A stretch of DNA of 38,546 nucleotides from Rubrivivax sp. (GCA_022843905.1 JALHMT010000052.1:1-38546); one strand, 5' to 3'. Shown: positions 17,173 through 25,465, counted from the first letter of the stretch. The notes: generated from the sequence alone by a model not told the origin. Made by a program: numbers and translations.

Positions 17173-18369
17173 TTGTCGAAGACGCTCATACTCAATATTC
17201 GGGACAACGCATTCCCAATGGCGACCGTGCGGCCCGGGACCTATGTTGTCTGGCGCAACCTGGACCCGTATCCCCACTCTGTAGAGACAGAGACCAGCGC
17301 GGATCTGTTCTTCAACGCTGGGCCTTTGCTGCCCGGTGAAGCGTCCCCGCCGGTGCTTTTCACCACGCTAGGCGATTTCCCTTATCGGTGTCGCTACCAC
17401 GCGGGAATGTCGTCAATGGTGCACGTCCGCGCTGACGCGCCGCCCGGTGGCATTTCTACGGCCCCCGGCCTCGGCGATGGTCACGGTGACCACGGCGGGC
17501 ATGGGGGGCATGGGGGGCACGGCACATTCAACCATCTCCATGGCTTCGTAACTGGAGGGCGCACCGGCAAGCGCTTCTTCATGGCGCATACGCCGGTGCT
17601 TGCAGATCCGCGTCACACCTACCAAGTGATCCTGCAAGGCAGCCTGACCACTCCGGAACACATAAAGGCGTACGAAGACATTCGCAACAGCGCCTATGCT
17701 GACCGGCGGGTACAGATTTTCCATGGCCACACCTCACTGCCAGACATCCGTGATGGAAAGACGAAGGTGCTTCCAGAGTCCTCGTTCACCTACTACCCGG
17801 ACCTGGCGCATCCCGATGACGGGGTCGATATCCCGGGCCTTGAGGAGAACATCCCGGTCAGCATCGACAAGGTGCTCCACTTCCACACGTTTGACGTAGA
17901 TGACGACAGCGGCGATGGATCGCTCCGCTACCTAGTCTATGGTGACGCGGACGATGTCTTCATCGACCACTTCATGAATCGGGCGCCGAGTTTCCACTCG
18001 GTTGCGAAGCTCGCATCCGCGCCACCCTTCTGGAGTGCATCGCAGAGCGGTGGGGTCGTGGAGGTTTCGGTGCCTTCAAAGCGCATCGAGCACCTGCCAG
18101 CTAAATTGATTCAGCGCATTGCGTTCGTCGACAACAGTTTCCACGTCTTCTGGCTCCCGCCCAGCGGGCTGTACACGCCGGCCCCCCTTGACCCGCTGTT
18201 CCCGCGCAAAGCCTTCAATCGGGCGCAGCCTTCAGAGTTCAAGGGAGGCCCCTTCAGGCACGAGGTGCTACTGGCCGACGGAACGCGAAGCCATATCGAG
18301 GTTGCGCGGTCGCTGCACTTCGACACGCGCCTGCTGAACCACGGCGTCTTCCTACCCGACAACGCCTGA
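17173..18369 (+). CDS. Amicyanin/plastocyanin-like cupredoxin fused to an unknown C-terminal domain
   Basis: A 398-residue protein starting with TTG at 17173, with GGAGG 5 nt upstream. Residues 1-86 form a compact cupredoxin. The likely type-1 copper ligands are His35 (DPYPHSVE), Cys73, His76 and Met79 (YRCRYHAGM). The C-x2-H-x2-M spacing is that of amicyanin, the electron acceptor of methylamine dehydrogenase. A His/Gly-rich linker (GHGGHGGHGGHG) follows. About 270 residues that I do not recognise come next, rich in Asp and His (IFHGHTSLPDIRDGK, LHFHTFDVDDDSGDG). There is no signal peptide. It lies 14 nt after the flavoprotein gene. Electron transfer with the neighbouring proteins is inferred. 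Confidence 0.7.
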   Translation: MSKTLILNIRDNAFPMATVRPGTYVVWRNLDPYPHSVETETSADLFFNAGPLLPGEASPPVLFTTLGDFPYRCRYHAGMSSMVHVRADAPPGGISTAPGLGDGHGDHGGHGGHGGHGTFNHLHGFVTGGRTGKRFFMAHTPVLADPRHTYQVILQGSLTTPEHIKAYEDIRNSAYADRRVQIFHGHTSLPDIRDGKTKVLPESSFTYYPDLAHPDDGVDIPGLEENIPVSIDKVLHFHTFDVDDDSGDGSLRYLVYGDADDVFIDHFMNRAPSFHSVAKLASAPPFWSASQSGGVVEVSVPSKRIEHLPAKLIQRIAFVDNSFHVFWLPPSGLYTPAPLDPLFPRKAFNRAQPSEFKGGPFRHEVLLADGTRSHIEVARSLHFDTRLLNHGVFLPDNA

Positions 18370-18408
18370 ACGCAGTCGTTGAGTCGCACAAGAACTCCAG
18401 GAGGCGTC

Positions 18409-20985
18409 ATGACGCTGGTCGAGCAACTGAAGGCTACCGTCCTCGATGCATTGGCGCCCCATGGTTGGCGCGAACTGTTCGCGTGTCACGGTCTGGATAT
18501 CTGCGTGTCTGCGAGCCAGCTCGAGGAGGAGCTGAACAAACCTCTGCACGTAGACCGGAACGTCGCGGGCTTCGAGGAGTTTTCTCTGGCTGGTGTCCGT
18601 GGCGTTGAGCCTGGGCAGCTTGGCTTGAGCCTTCTCTATCACGCGCTCGCCAGCCCGGCATGCGTGGGTCCGAAGCTTCAGGTGTATCCGACGCTTGCAC
18701 AACTAGATGTAGTCGAGAACTTCATCTATAGCAAGAAGATGGTCACGTTGGCGGAACTCCGCGATCCGGTCCTGGCGATCTTCGCCTACCAGTATCGGGA
18801 CAGGCGGCACACCACGCATCGCCAGCACGCAGACATCGCTTTCTCACGAACTGGGATAGCGCGTGTGGGAACACATTCCCCTGAGTACGATAGCGCTTCG
18901 AGGGGGTATGTTGCCAACCCAGGGTCTGGTATCAACGGTTTTAGGGTCCTGCCTGCGAGATACGGTCTCTTCATTGCGGAACGCAAGGTCCGTGGTCGCG
19001 ATGGCACTGTCCTTCGGCCATCGAAGGTTGATGACGAACTCGTATTTCTGTTCCCGGTGCACAAGGTTTTCCCTGGCGAGGAATGCCTCTACAAGCGCGA
19101 CGTTGAGGGCAAACTCAAGTCCGTCGTAGTGGGGCCGATCGACTTCACGGAAGTGCATGTCAACGAGAAGCTCGCGCGGGTCCACGACGAGCAAGGTGGC
19201 GAGAACGACGCGTACGTTCCGCCACACCCGACCGTTGCATTCGACCTCAAGGCATATCCCTTCGTCCGAGACTCACGAACGGATCAGACGCTCGTGCGCC
19301 TGTTGCCCGTTGGCGCCTCGTGCCAGGTAGTGCCTGTAAATGGCAGGATCGTTGCCACGGCCACCCAGACGGTAGCGGGTAAGGAGGAGGTGGCTCGCTT
19401 CGTGGTACCCAAGCTGGGCACGACCCGGATGAGACCGAATCGATACTGGTCAACTTTGGAGATCGAGGCCAATGGAAACAGCCGGGCGGCGCCCGAGTAC
19501 TTGAACATTCGGCACGAACCTCAGGCAGACAAGCTGTTGGACCTGAATCAGCTCGACTCGGCAACCTTCAAGTCGAAGGTTCTCGAAGCGGGGGGATACG
19601 AGGCTGTGCACTTCATTGACAATAGTTGCGACGGCGTCCTTGGAGTCAAATCGGTCGCAGGCATTAGGCTGCCCATCCACTGCGCCTACTCCCTCGTGAC
19701 GGCCACCGACTACTTTCCCCTGGTAGATCAGGTCGATGTTGAGGAGTGGGTCGAGCAACAGCAATACGTGCCCACGGGCCTGGCCAACGTCGGACTGGTG
19801 TTCCCTCAGGGTGGTCCCCAGCCGATGAGCGACGGTCGCTTCGCCTGGTATGGCGAGGGCGTCCGGGACGTCTCTGTCTCGTATCAGCTTCCCAATTGCA
19901 ACTTGCCACATCCTGTCACGCCGGGGCGCGCAGCGTTTGAACTGGACGACCCAAGCAATTACACAGTCACGGCCGTGATTGGCCACCCCGCGTTGGCTCC
20001 GAGCCTGGGGGCTGCGCGGTCGCCACGACGGGCGCTGAACTGGCTACCCGATGCTGCTGCCGATGTCTATGCGCCAGGCTGGGATGTGTCGCAGCATCAG
20101 CGAGACGGCCGCAACATGATGGTCTCCTATGGACTGGGAAGCCCGTTTCCTGAGGACGCCAAGCTGTGCGCCGCACTGAATTCTTTCTGGCCGGCCGTGG
20201 CGCCAGACTCCAGCCGTAGCTATGGCTTCCGGCCGCCGCAAGTGGGCCGACCCCGACGGCAGCTGTTCACTTCGGTCCCCCTTACTGATCGCGAACTGGG
20301 CTATCACCCACAGCACCCTCGCGTCTTGACAAAGGAGGTGGCGAGCGAGCCGGGTTGGGATGGTGACCACGGTCCGTACGTCCTCTCCGAGAGTGGGCAG
20401 CGATATGTCTATGCATCAAATCCGCTTCGGGCGGATCTGACGAAGTCGGCGCTTGAAGGGAAGGTGCACTTTGGTGGCTTGGACACAATAACGACCGAGG
20501 CGTACATCAGCCGGACCCACGCTCTCAACTGGTGTCGCGAGAATATCGACGAATGGTGCCGGCTCAACTTTGGCACCGTGTTCAACCACCGAGAAAGTGG
20601 TTGGTGGCTGGTGTCGTTCGAGGTCGTGCCGAAGTGGGAGGATTGGCAGAGCACTGTGCTGCCGCGGTTCAGCGATGACCTGACCGGGGAAGGCTACATC
20701 TTCGTATTCGCTACGGTGGGTGACCGGGAGGAATTCGAAAGCCCGCCTATCAGGCTGCGCTATCCGCTGCTTCACAGCATAGAGGTTCGTCTCTCCGCGC
20801 TGGATGGGTTTTTGCCTGGTAGCCCAAATGGACCTAACCCTGTGCTGGTCCTTCGAAAGGACGATCAGGCGAAAGATGCGAAGAAGGTGACCTTCGCGAA
20901 GGTGTTGAGTTCCGGTGGAATGGCGACGCCAACATCTGTTGCTCATCCGGTGGGCTCTCGCTCCGGGCGAGCGCTTCCCATCTGA
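18409..20985 (+). CDS. Large orphan protein, possible divergent LodA/GoxA-type quinone-cofactor enzyme
   Basis: An 858-residue protein starting at ATG 18409 with AGGAGG 4 nt upstream. A TTG at 18379 is a weaker option. I cannot assign a family with confidence. Three observations point to a LodA/GoxA-like enzyme. It is co-directional with a LodB-like gene. It has an N-terminal stretch SRTGIARVGTHSPEY that recalls the IARVG of LodA N-domains. It also has a segment with Cys587 and Trp594 (KLCAALNSFWPAVAPD) resembling the Cys/Trp-Pro region that forms cysteine tryptophylquinone. Further parts (RHTTHRQHADIAFS, RQLFTSVPLTDRELGYHP, SGWWLVSFEVVPKWEDW) look like soluble beta-rich enzyme domains. There is no signal peptide or membrane segment. 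The substrate is unknown. Confidence 0.45.
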   Translation: MTLVEQLKATVLDALAPHGWRELFACHGLDICVSASQLEEELNKPLHVDRNVAGFEEFSLAGVRGVEPGQLGLSLLYHALASPACVGPKLQVYPTLAQLDVVENFIYSKKMVTLAELRDPVLAIFAYQYRDRRHTTHRQHADIAFSRTGIARVGTHSPEYDSASRGYVANPGSGINGFRVLPARYGLFIAERKVRGRDGTVLRPSKVDDELVFLFPVHKVFPGEECLYKRDVEGKLKSVVVGPIDFTEVHVNEKLARVHDEQGGENDAYVPPHPTVAFDLKAYPFVRDSRTDQTLVRLLPVGASCQVVPVNGRIVATATQTVAGKEEVARFVVPKLGTTRMRPNRYWSTLEIEANGNSRAAPEYLNIRHEPQADKLLDLNQLDSATFKSKVLEAGGYEAVHFIDNSCDGVLGVKSVAGIRLPIHCAYSLVTATDYFPLVDQVDVEEWVEQQQYVPTGLANVGLVFPQGGPQPMSDGRFAWYGEGVRDVSVSYQLPNCNLPHPVTPGRAAFELDDPSNYTVTAVIGHPALAPSLGAARSPRRALNWLPDAAADVYAPGWDVSQHQRDGRNMMVSYGLGSPFPEDAKLCAALNSFWPAVAPDSSRSYGFRPPQVGRPRRQLFTSVPLTDRELGYHPQHPRVLTKEVASEPGWDGDHGPYVLSESGQRYVYASNPLRADLTKSALEGKVHFGGLDTITTEAYISRTHALNWCRENIDEWCRLNFGTVFNHRESGWWLVSFEVVPKWEDWQSTVLPRFSDDLTGEGYIFVFATVGDREEFESPPIRLRYPLLHSIEVRLSALDGFLPGSPNGPNPVLVLRKDDQAKDAKKVTFAKVLSSGGMATPTSVAHPVGSRSGRALPI

Positions 20986-21354
20986 CCAGAACGGCAGACG
21001 AGAAACCGCTGCCTTGCTAAAACAGCGTCGCAGCAGTTGCCAATGACTCTGGAGACATGTGGCGGATCTCGCCCAGGCTGGAACTCCTTGGCGCGACCAT
21101 GTGTGTTGCCGCATGGCCAGCTCCGCGCACAGTGGCCGCGGTGCCGGACCTCTGCGCTGGGCGTTTCCGCGATGCATTTGCGGAAGTCCGAAATTTGAGG
21201 CGACCGGCACTACTGCGTCGTAGTTCCTGCTGGTCGATCGCCTCCGGCCCAGGTCGAACAACAGGAGGGGGTCGATTGCCGAGGTTGCGAGGCCTACATC
21301 GACCGACCTGTCATCAACGAACAGTGATCGCTGGCGCGGCGCGCCATCGATTCG
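20986..21354. other. Gene-free convergent junction between cargo and relaxase gene
   Basis: A stretch of about 370 nt between two convergent genes. It contains an inverted repeat TTCCGC-N9-GCGGAA at 21165-21185, which could act as a weak bidirectional terminator, though no T-run follows it. A 115-codon plus-strand frame from 21057 has no ribosome-binding site, overlaps the relaxase 3' end and shows no coding character. No transposon ends were seen. Confidence 0.4.
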
Positions 21355-22449
21355 CTAGCGAGTTCGATCTCGCTTTGCAGCAGGGGCAATGCGCGGCCCC
21401 TTAGAACGAGCGTCCTCATACAGCTTCGCGGATTCGGCAGCTCGCCGTGCCGCCTCCTGACCTCCTGGCGCAACCTCAGCCAAGTATCGAACTGCCTCCA
21501 CAGCGAGCCGAATGTCCTCAGGTTCCTTTGATCTGGCCAGAGCACCCGCAATATGCTCCCAGGCCTTGATCGCATCGGACCGAACGGCTAGCGCGCGCGC
21601 GCTGGTCCGCTTCGCGGGCCTTTCTCGAATGAGTTGCCCACGCCCTGCGGCTCGTTCCTCCCATAGCTTGCGATAGTTCCGATTCGCAGCACGAACTGGC
21701 TGCCTGCTGGCCACCGCGTTCACCCCGCGATCCTGCAAGCGTTGGGCGAACACCGCGCGCCAGTGATCGAGGTCGGCCTTGCGAGGCGAGAGCCGAACGC
21801 CGTCGTACCGGTCGGCACGCACCGAAAGGTGGACATGCGGCGCCCCCTGGTCCTCGTGCATTACGAACACGTACTTGTGCCCCTCGAACAACTCGCGCGC
21901 CGCCTCGGCCGTGGCCGCGCGCACCGCCTCCGGCGGCGTGCCGACCGGCATCGAGAAGACGATGTTGAAGGCCTCCCGCCTCGGGCTGTCGTCGTCGATG
22001 TACGCGCCGGCGACGCGCCACTCGTCGGCTAGCTGGACCAGGCCGTCGCGCCCTTGGATCTTCTCGCCGCGCTCGTCCTCGATCTCCAGCGTCTTGCCCT
22101 TGCCGCCGACCTCTTCCTTGCCCTGACGGCCGATGTACCGGAAGTGTGCCGCGATGGCCTTCATGCCGCGGCCACCGCCGGTGATCTTGACCATCACCTG
22201 CGTCGCGCCGGGCGAGACCGTGCTGCGCACGCGGCTGCGCACTTCGTTGGGGGACATCACGGCGGTCAACGCGGCCACGGTCGTCAGCAGCGGCAGCTTG
22301 CCGCCACCCTCGCCACCCTTGCCCTTGGGGATGGGATAGAACAGCCTGGCACCCCACTCGGACAGCATGCCGTCGGTGTCCAGCGTGTTGCGCGTCGGGC
22401 CCTGCGGCACGGCCGGGCCCGTACCGGTCTTCGATCGGTCGTTGCTCAA
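21355..22449 (-). CDS. MOBP (VirD2-like) conjugative relaxase
   Basis: A 364-residue relaxase that would nick oriT, bind the 5' end and pilot the strand. The start is TTG at 22449 with AAGGAGA upstream and a 4-nt TTGA overlap with the mobC-like gene. The region MKAIAAHFRYIGRQGKEEVG contains the likely catalytic Tyr. FNIVFSMPVGTPPEAVRAA follows. The metal-binding histidine motif is HEDQGAPHVHLSVR, the MOBP HxDxxxPHVH signature. The protein ends soon after the relaxase domain with a short basic tail. Many relatives carry extra C-terminal domains such as LPD7, which here is encoded separately at 13753-15444. Confidence 0.92.
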   Translation of the reverse strand: MSNDRSKTGTGPAVPQGPTRNTLDTDGMLSEWGARLFYPIPKGKGGEGGGKLPLLTTVAALTAVMSPNEVRSRVRSTVSPGATQVMVKITGGGRGMKAIAAHFRYIGRQGKEEVGGKGKTLEIEDERGEKIQGRDGLVQLADEWRVAGAYIDDDSPRREAFNIVFSMPVGTPPEAVRAATAEAARELFEGHKYVFVMHEDQGAPHVHLSVRADRYDGVRLSPRKADLDHWRAVFAQRLQDRGVNAVASRQPVRAANRNYRKLWEERAAGRGQLIRERPAKRTSARALAVRSDAIKAWEHIAGALARSKEPEDIRLAVEAVRYLAEVAPGGQEAARRAAESAKLYEDARSKGPRIAPAAKRDRTR

Positions 22450-23048
22450 GACTTCTCCTTGTGCGGGGTCACCAACGCCCGGATCGTCGCCACGACCCGC
22501 GCCGCCTGCTCGACGTGTTCGCGCACCGCCTGCGCGAAGACCTGCAGGTTCTTGGTGTCGGTGTTGCGGAACCCGCCCTGCATCGCGTTCAGCGACTTGG
22601 CGATCTGGTTGATGTTCTTGCCGATCGGCAGCAGCTCGTGGTTCGAGCGCATGAGCGCGGCGACGCCATCTTTGAGCGGCGTGGCGTCGACCGACTCGGC
22701 CGCTGGCGTCGGCCCCTGGCCGATGAAGTGACGCAGGACCAGGCGCAGAGCCGCAGGGCGCGTGCGGAACTGCCCTTGGACCTGGACCTGCTGCAGCAGG
22801 CTGGCCAGCTCAGCGTCGAGCACCAGGCGGCCAGGTGCCGCCGCCGATGCGTCAGGCCCCGTCAGCTGCTGATGCCTGGTGTCTGCCGATGCCGCCTCCT
22901 GTGCCAGCTCCCGCTGGAGGAGTTCGCGAGTCCATTCAGAGGGGGTGCGACCACCAGCCGCCGCCGCGGCCCGGACACGAGCCGACAGCTCGGGGCCGAC
23001 ATCGACGTGAAGCGTCGCCCGTTGCGAGGCCTGCCTGCCCGTGTTCAT
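22446..23048 (-). CDS. MobC-like relaxosome accessory protein
   Basis: A 200-residue DNA-binding accessory protein. The start is ATG 23048 (MNTGRQASQRATLHVDVG), with GAGG 8 nt upstream. The N-terminus looks like a ribbon-helix-helix (ATLHVDVGPELSARVRAAAA, then GGRTPSEWTRELLQREL). The C-terminal part has the MobC hallmark LLPIGKNINQIAKSLNAMQGG followed by a long helix (FAQAVREHVEQAARVVATIR). Such proteins bend oriT and help the relaxase open the nic site. It overlaps the relaxase start by 4 nt. Confidence 0.87.
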   Translation of the reverse strand: MNTGRQASQRATLHVDVGPELSARVRAAAAAGGRTPSEWTRELLQRELAQEAASADTRHQQLTGPDASAAAPGRLVLDAELASLLQQVQVQGQFRTRPAALRLVLRHFIGQGPTPAAESVDATPLKDGVAALMRSNHELLPIGKNINQIAKSLNAMQGGFRNTDTKNLQVFAQAVREHVEQAARVVATIRALVTPHKEKS

Positions 23049-23139
23049 CGGGCAGGCCTCGTGACACAAACAAGCCGGCGCAGCCTATCCTGCTCTCCAC
23101 TCTTTCGCATCTGTGTTTGGTGTCGCATCCCCTCGTGCA

Positions 23140-23445
23140 TCACGACCCTTGGATGAACCAGACGAGCTTGACCATCGCCATCACGACCCAGGTCGCGATG
23201 GCGAGCTTCGCCAGGCGAAGCGTCATCCAGCGGTAGGCCTCGAATTCGAACAGCGCGCGATAGGCGCGCCTGGCCCCGATCCAGAGGCAGAACACCCCCA
23301 GCACGGCCCCTACCAGCCCGCCAGAGGCGGGCAAGGTCTTGACCCAGTACAGCCCAAGGGCCGGCGCCAGGATGGCGTCCAGCGGTGCCAGGCACCGCAG
23401 CGCTGGGGTGCTCGCCCACAGCGCTCGCTCGAAAGTCGGGTTCAT
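23140..23445 (-). CDS. Small membrane protein of the mobilisation operon
   Basis: A 101-residue protein starting at ATG 23445 (MNPTFERALWASTPALRCLA). Hydrophobic segments are LDAILAPALGLYWVKTL, GLVGAVLGVFCLWIGA and LAIATWVVMAMVKLVWFI, so it has two or three membrane helices. I do not recognise a family. It is the first gene of the minus-strand mob operon, 91 nt before mobC, next to the presumed oriT. It could help tether the relaxosome at the membrane, but that is a guess from position. Confidence 0.65.
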   Translation of the reverse strand: MNPTFERALWASTPALRCLAPLDAILAPALGLYWVKTLPASGGLVGAVLGVFCLWIGARRAYRALFEFEAYRWMTLRLAKLAIATWVVMAMVKLVWFIQGS

Positions 23446-23617
23446 TGGTTGGTACTCACTCAGACACCACAAGGACAGCGCCAGATCGCCGGCTCATACG
23501 CACGTCGTACGTGCTTTGAGCCGTCACGCACTCGAATCGCCTCCAAAAGCTTGCTTCCAGAGCACCAAACGTACGCTCTGTTGCACTAGAAGGCCGGTTC
23601 GACTGGCTTGCATTTAC

Positions 23618-23644
23618 TTTATATGCACTGTTCTTGCATTGCAA
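23618..23644 (-). promoter_or_regulatory. Candidate leftward promoter for the mob operon
   Basis: Read on the minus strand, TTGCAA (23644-23639) is followed after 15 nt by TATAAA (23623-23618). The spacing is short, but both boxes are good and the direction fits the small membrane protein, mobC and relaxase genes. The boxes overlap the TTGCA repeats, so a repeat-binding protein could repress it. Confidence 0.4.
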
Positions 23645-23679
23645 TCACCTATAGTGTCTCGGTACGCACTTCTCTTGCA

Positions 23680-23699
23680 CCGTTTGTATGTTCAAACGG
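23680..23699. repeat. Inverted repeat CCGTTTG-N6-CAAACGG upstream of stbA-like gene
   Basis: Perfect 7-bp arms with a 6-nt spacer (TATGTT), about 56 nt before the start of the stbA-like gene. It may be an operator for the StbA-like protein or part of oriT. Confidence 0.55.
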
Positions 23700-23755
23700 C
23701 AGAAGGTACGCAACATGCACCCCAAGCACCCGCACCCTGCCCTCAGTCGTCCCTC

Positions 23756-24247
23756 ATGGACGGCCGTCCAATGACTCCGGACGCCTTCTCGGCCAGCCTC
23801 GAACGAAGCGCAGCCAAGCACCCGCCGTCGAAGGCTCGCCGCATCGCGGCGCTGTTGCCTCAGATCGAGGCGGCCATGGCTCAGGGGAGCCCGCGCGCCC
23901 ACATCGTCACGGCGCTCCTGGACGTGGGCATCGAGGTCACGCCGCACCAGCTCTCGAACGTCATCGCCCGTCTGCGCAGGCAGCGGGAAGACGCGCCAGG
24001 CTTGCCAGAGGCAAGGCCGGCGCTCGGCGCGGGCATCCCGGAAAGCGGGGCAACCGTCTTGCCGGTGCCCAGGATCGCCAGCGTTCCCACGCTCGCGCCT
24101 GCACTTTCAGTTGCGCCGGCCGCCAGTCCGGCATCGAAATTCGGTGCGCACGACCCTCGCCTGCTGGACGAGGTCATGCGCAGCACACCCGACATGAAAG
24201 CACTCGCCAAGTTGGCGCCGAAACACCCCAACCAAGGGAAACCATGA
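23756..24247 (+). CDS. StbA-like DNA-binding protein
   Basis: A 163-residue protein. The start is taken at ATG 23756 (MDGRPMTPDAFSASLER); ATG 23771 is an alternative. The N-terminal half forms helices with a helix-turn-helix look (PSKARRIAALLPQIEAAM, AHIVTALLDVGIEVTPHQLS, NVIARLRRQRE). A Pro/Ala-rich linker and a short C-terminal helix (LLDEVMRSTPDMKALAKLAP) follow. By position, first of a stb-type operon next to oriT and coupled by ATGA to the StbB ATPase, it corresponds to StbA. StbA binds repeats upstream of its own operon and stabilises and positions the plasmid. Sequence identity to StbA itself was not verified. Confidence 0.65.
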   Translation: MDGRPMTPDAFSASLERSAAKHPPSKARRIAALLPQIEAAMAQGSPRAHIVTALLDVGIEVTPHQLSNVIARLRRQREDAPGLPEARPALGAGIPESGATVLPVPRIASVPTLAPALSVAPAASPASKFGAHDPRLLDEVMRSTPDMKALAKLAPKHPNQGKP

Positions 24248-24984
24248 AAGTCTGCGTCCTGAACTTCAGCGGCAACGTCGGCAAGAGCACGATTGCCGCC
24301 CACCTGTTGCAGCCTCGCCTGAACGCCCAGGTCTTCAGCGTAGAGAGCCTGAACGTCGATGCCTCCAGCGATGGCGTCGAGGTCGCCAGGCTACGAGGCA
24401 AGCACTACAACGATCTGCTTCAGCGGCTGATGAAGCTGGACGATGCGATCGTGGACGTGGGTTCGTCCAACGTCGAAGACTTCCTCAAAATGATGCAGCA
24501 CTACGCCGACAGCCAGGAAGAGTTCGACCTCTTTGTGGTGCCGGTGGTCAAGGACGGCAAGCAGCAGGCCGACACGGTGAACACCATCCGGGCGCTTCGG
24601 GCCATCGGGGTTCCAGCCGCGAAGATCCTGGTGCTCATCAACAAGGTCGAGACCGACGACGACCTGCGCACCGACTTCGCCGGCGTCTTCGGCTTCTGCG
24701 CCAGCGGCGAGGCGACGATCCCCGAAGGGGGCGTGATCTTCGCCAACGAGCTGTTCGCCATGCTCAAGACGCAGCAGCTGTCGATCGGCGCGCTGAACGA
24801 CGACGCGACCGACTACCGGCAGCGGTTGCGCGCGGCGGCGAACGAGGACGAGCAGGACGCCGCGATCCAGATGATCGCCATGAAGCGCCTGGCCAAGACC
24901 TGCAACAAGAACCTCGATACCGCGTTCGCTGCGCTCTTCCCAGAGACGCTCCAGGCCTCGCTCGCACTATCCGCCGCAGCGTGA
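24244..24984 (+). CDS. stbB: StbB-like ParA-family ATPase
   Basis: A 246-residue P-loop protein. MKVCVLNFSGNVGKSTIAAH is the N-terminal deviant Walker A, very like R388 StbB. A region LDDAIVDVGSSNVEDFLKMM gives the Walker A' or switch part, and DLFVVPVVKDGKQQADTVNT follows. It belongs to the MinD/ParA fold and in related plasmids affects conjugation and plasmid placement. It overlaps the stbA-like gene by 4 nt and is followed by an stbC-positioned gene 22 nt later. The family assignment is good; its effect here is inferred from R388. Confidence 0.83.
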   Translation: MKVCVLNFSGNVGKSTIAAHLLQPRLNAQVFSVESLNVDASSDGVEVARLRGKHYNDLLQRLMKLDDAIVDVGSSNVEDFLKMMQHYADSQEEFDLFVVPVVKDGKQQADTVNTIRALRAIGVPAAKILVLINKVETDDDLRTDFAGVFGFCASGEATIPEGGVIFANELFAMLKTQQLSIGALNDDATDYRQRLRAAANEDEQDAAIQMIAMKRLAKTCNKNLDTAFAALFPETLQASLALSAAA

Positions 24985-25006
24985 AACTGCGGATGAAGGC
25001 GGCCTG

Positions 25007-25465
25007 ATGGGCAACGCACTGGACGCCAGATCGGCGCGAGAGGCGCTGATCGTCGAAGCACTGCGCGGCGTCGACACGGTGCTCGCCGCGGCTGACGCGG
25101 TCGGTGAGCGACTGTCGGCCAGCTCGCAACGGCTGGAGTCGGCCGCTGCGGGCCTGACCGCAGCCGGCACCGTGTACTCGGCCGAGGTCGCTCAGCTCAC
25201 CGAAGCGACAAAGAAGGCCCTGGCCGAGTACATCGAGCGCCGCGCTTCGGCCGCAACAAGCCAGGCGCTGGCCGAACATCGCAAAGCGATGCAGGACGCA
25301 GCCACGCTCGCGTTTGCAGACCAGCTGGCACCAGCAGTCAGAGACATCGCCCGCCAGGTCGAAATCCACGGCCGCCTCGTTCGCACCAGGCTAGCGCCGG
25401 TGCTTGCTGCACTCACTCTCGGCGTCGCGCTAGGCATTGGGAGCGCCGTGCTTTGGATGCGATGA
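25007..25465 (+). CDS. StbC-positioned coiled-coil membrane protein
   Basis: A 152-residue protein starting at ATG 25007 with AAGG 7 nt upstream. It is almost all alpha-helical and Ala-rich (LIVEALRGVDTVLAAADAVG, LAEYIERRASAATSQALAEH) and ends in one membrane helix (APVLAALTLGVALGIGSAVL) with a short WMR tail. It occupies the third position of a stbABC-type operon. StbC in IncW plasmids is likewise small and of unknown function. Whether it is homologous or only in the same position cannot be decided by eye. Confidence 0.68.
   Translation: MGNALDARSAREALIVEALRGVDTVLAAADAVGERLSASSQRLESAAAGLTAAGTVYSAEVAQLTEATKKALAEYIERRASAATSQALAEHRKAMQDAATLAFADQLAPAVRDIARQVEIHGRLVRTRLAPVLAALTLGVALGIGSAVLWMR

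Larger units (their letters stand above)
23446..23755. promoter_or_regulatory. Divergent repeat-rich intergenic region, candidate oriT and mob/stb control region
   Basis: An AT-richer island of 310 nt between the minus-strand mob operon and the plus-strand stb operon. It contains a palindrome GCACGT-CGT-ACGTGC (23500-23514) and an inverted repeat CCGTTTG-N6-CAAACGG (23680-23699). There are five TTGCA motifs, at 23581, 23608, 23634, 23639 and 23675. GGTACGCA occurs twice, at 23661 and 23705. In R388 the oriT lies at exactly this place, next to stbABC. I could not locate a nic consensus, so the oriT assignment rests on position and repeats. Confidence 0.55.

Noticed and set aside
20416..21261. 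Minus-strand open frame of 281 codons opposite the large orphan gene
   Set aside because: No ribosome-binding site and Arg/Gln/Ser-rich low-complexity product. It lies antisense to a well-supported gene with AGGAGG, so it is treated as a GC-rich shadow.
21057..21404. Plus-strand frame of 115 codons between the cargo and the relaxase gene
   Set aside because: No ribosome-binding site, runs into the relaxase 3' end, and its sequence shows no coding bias.
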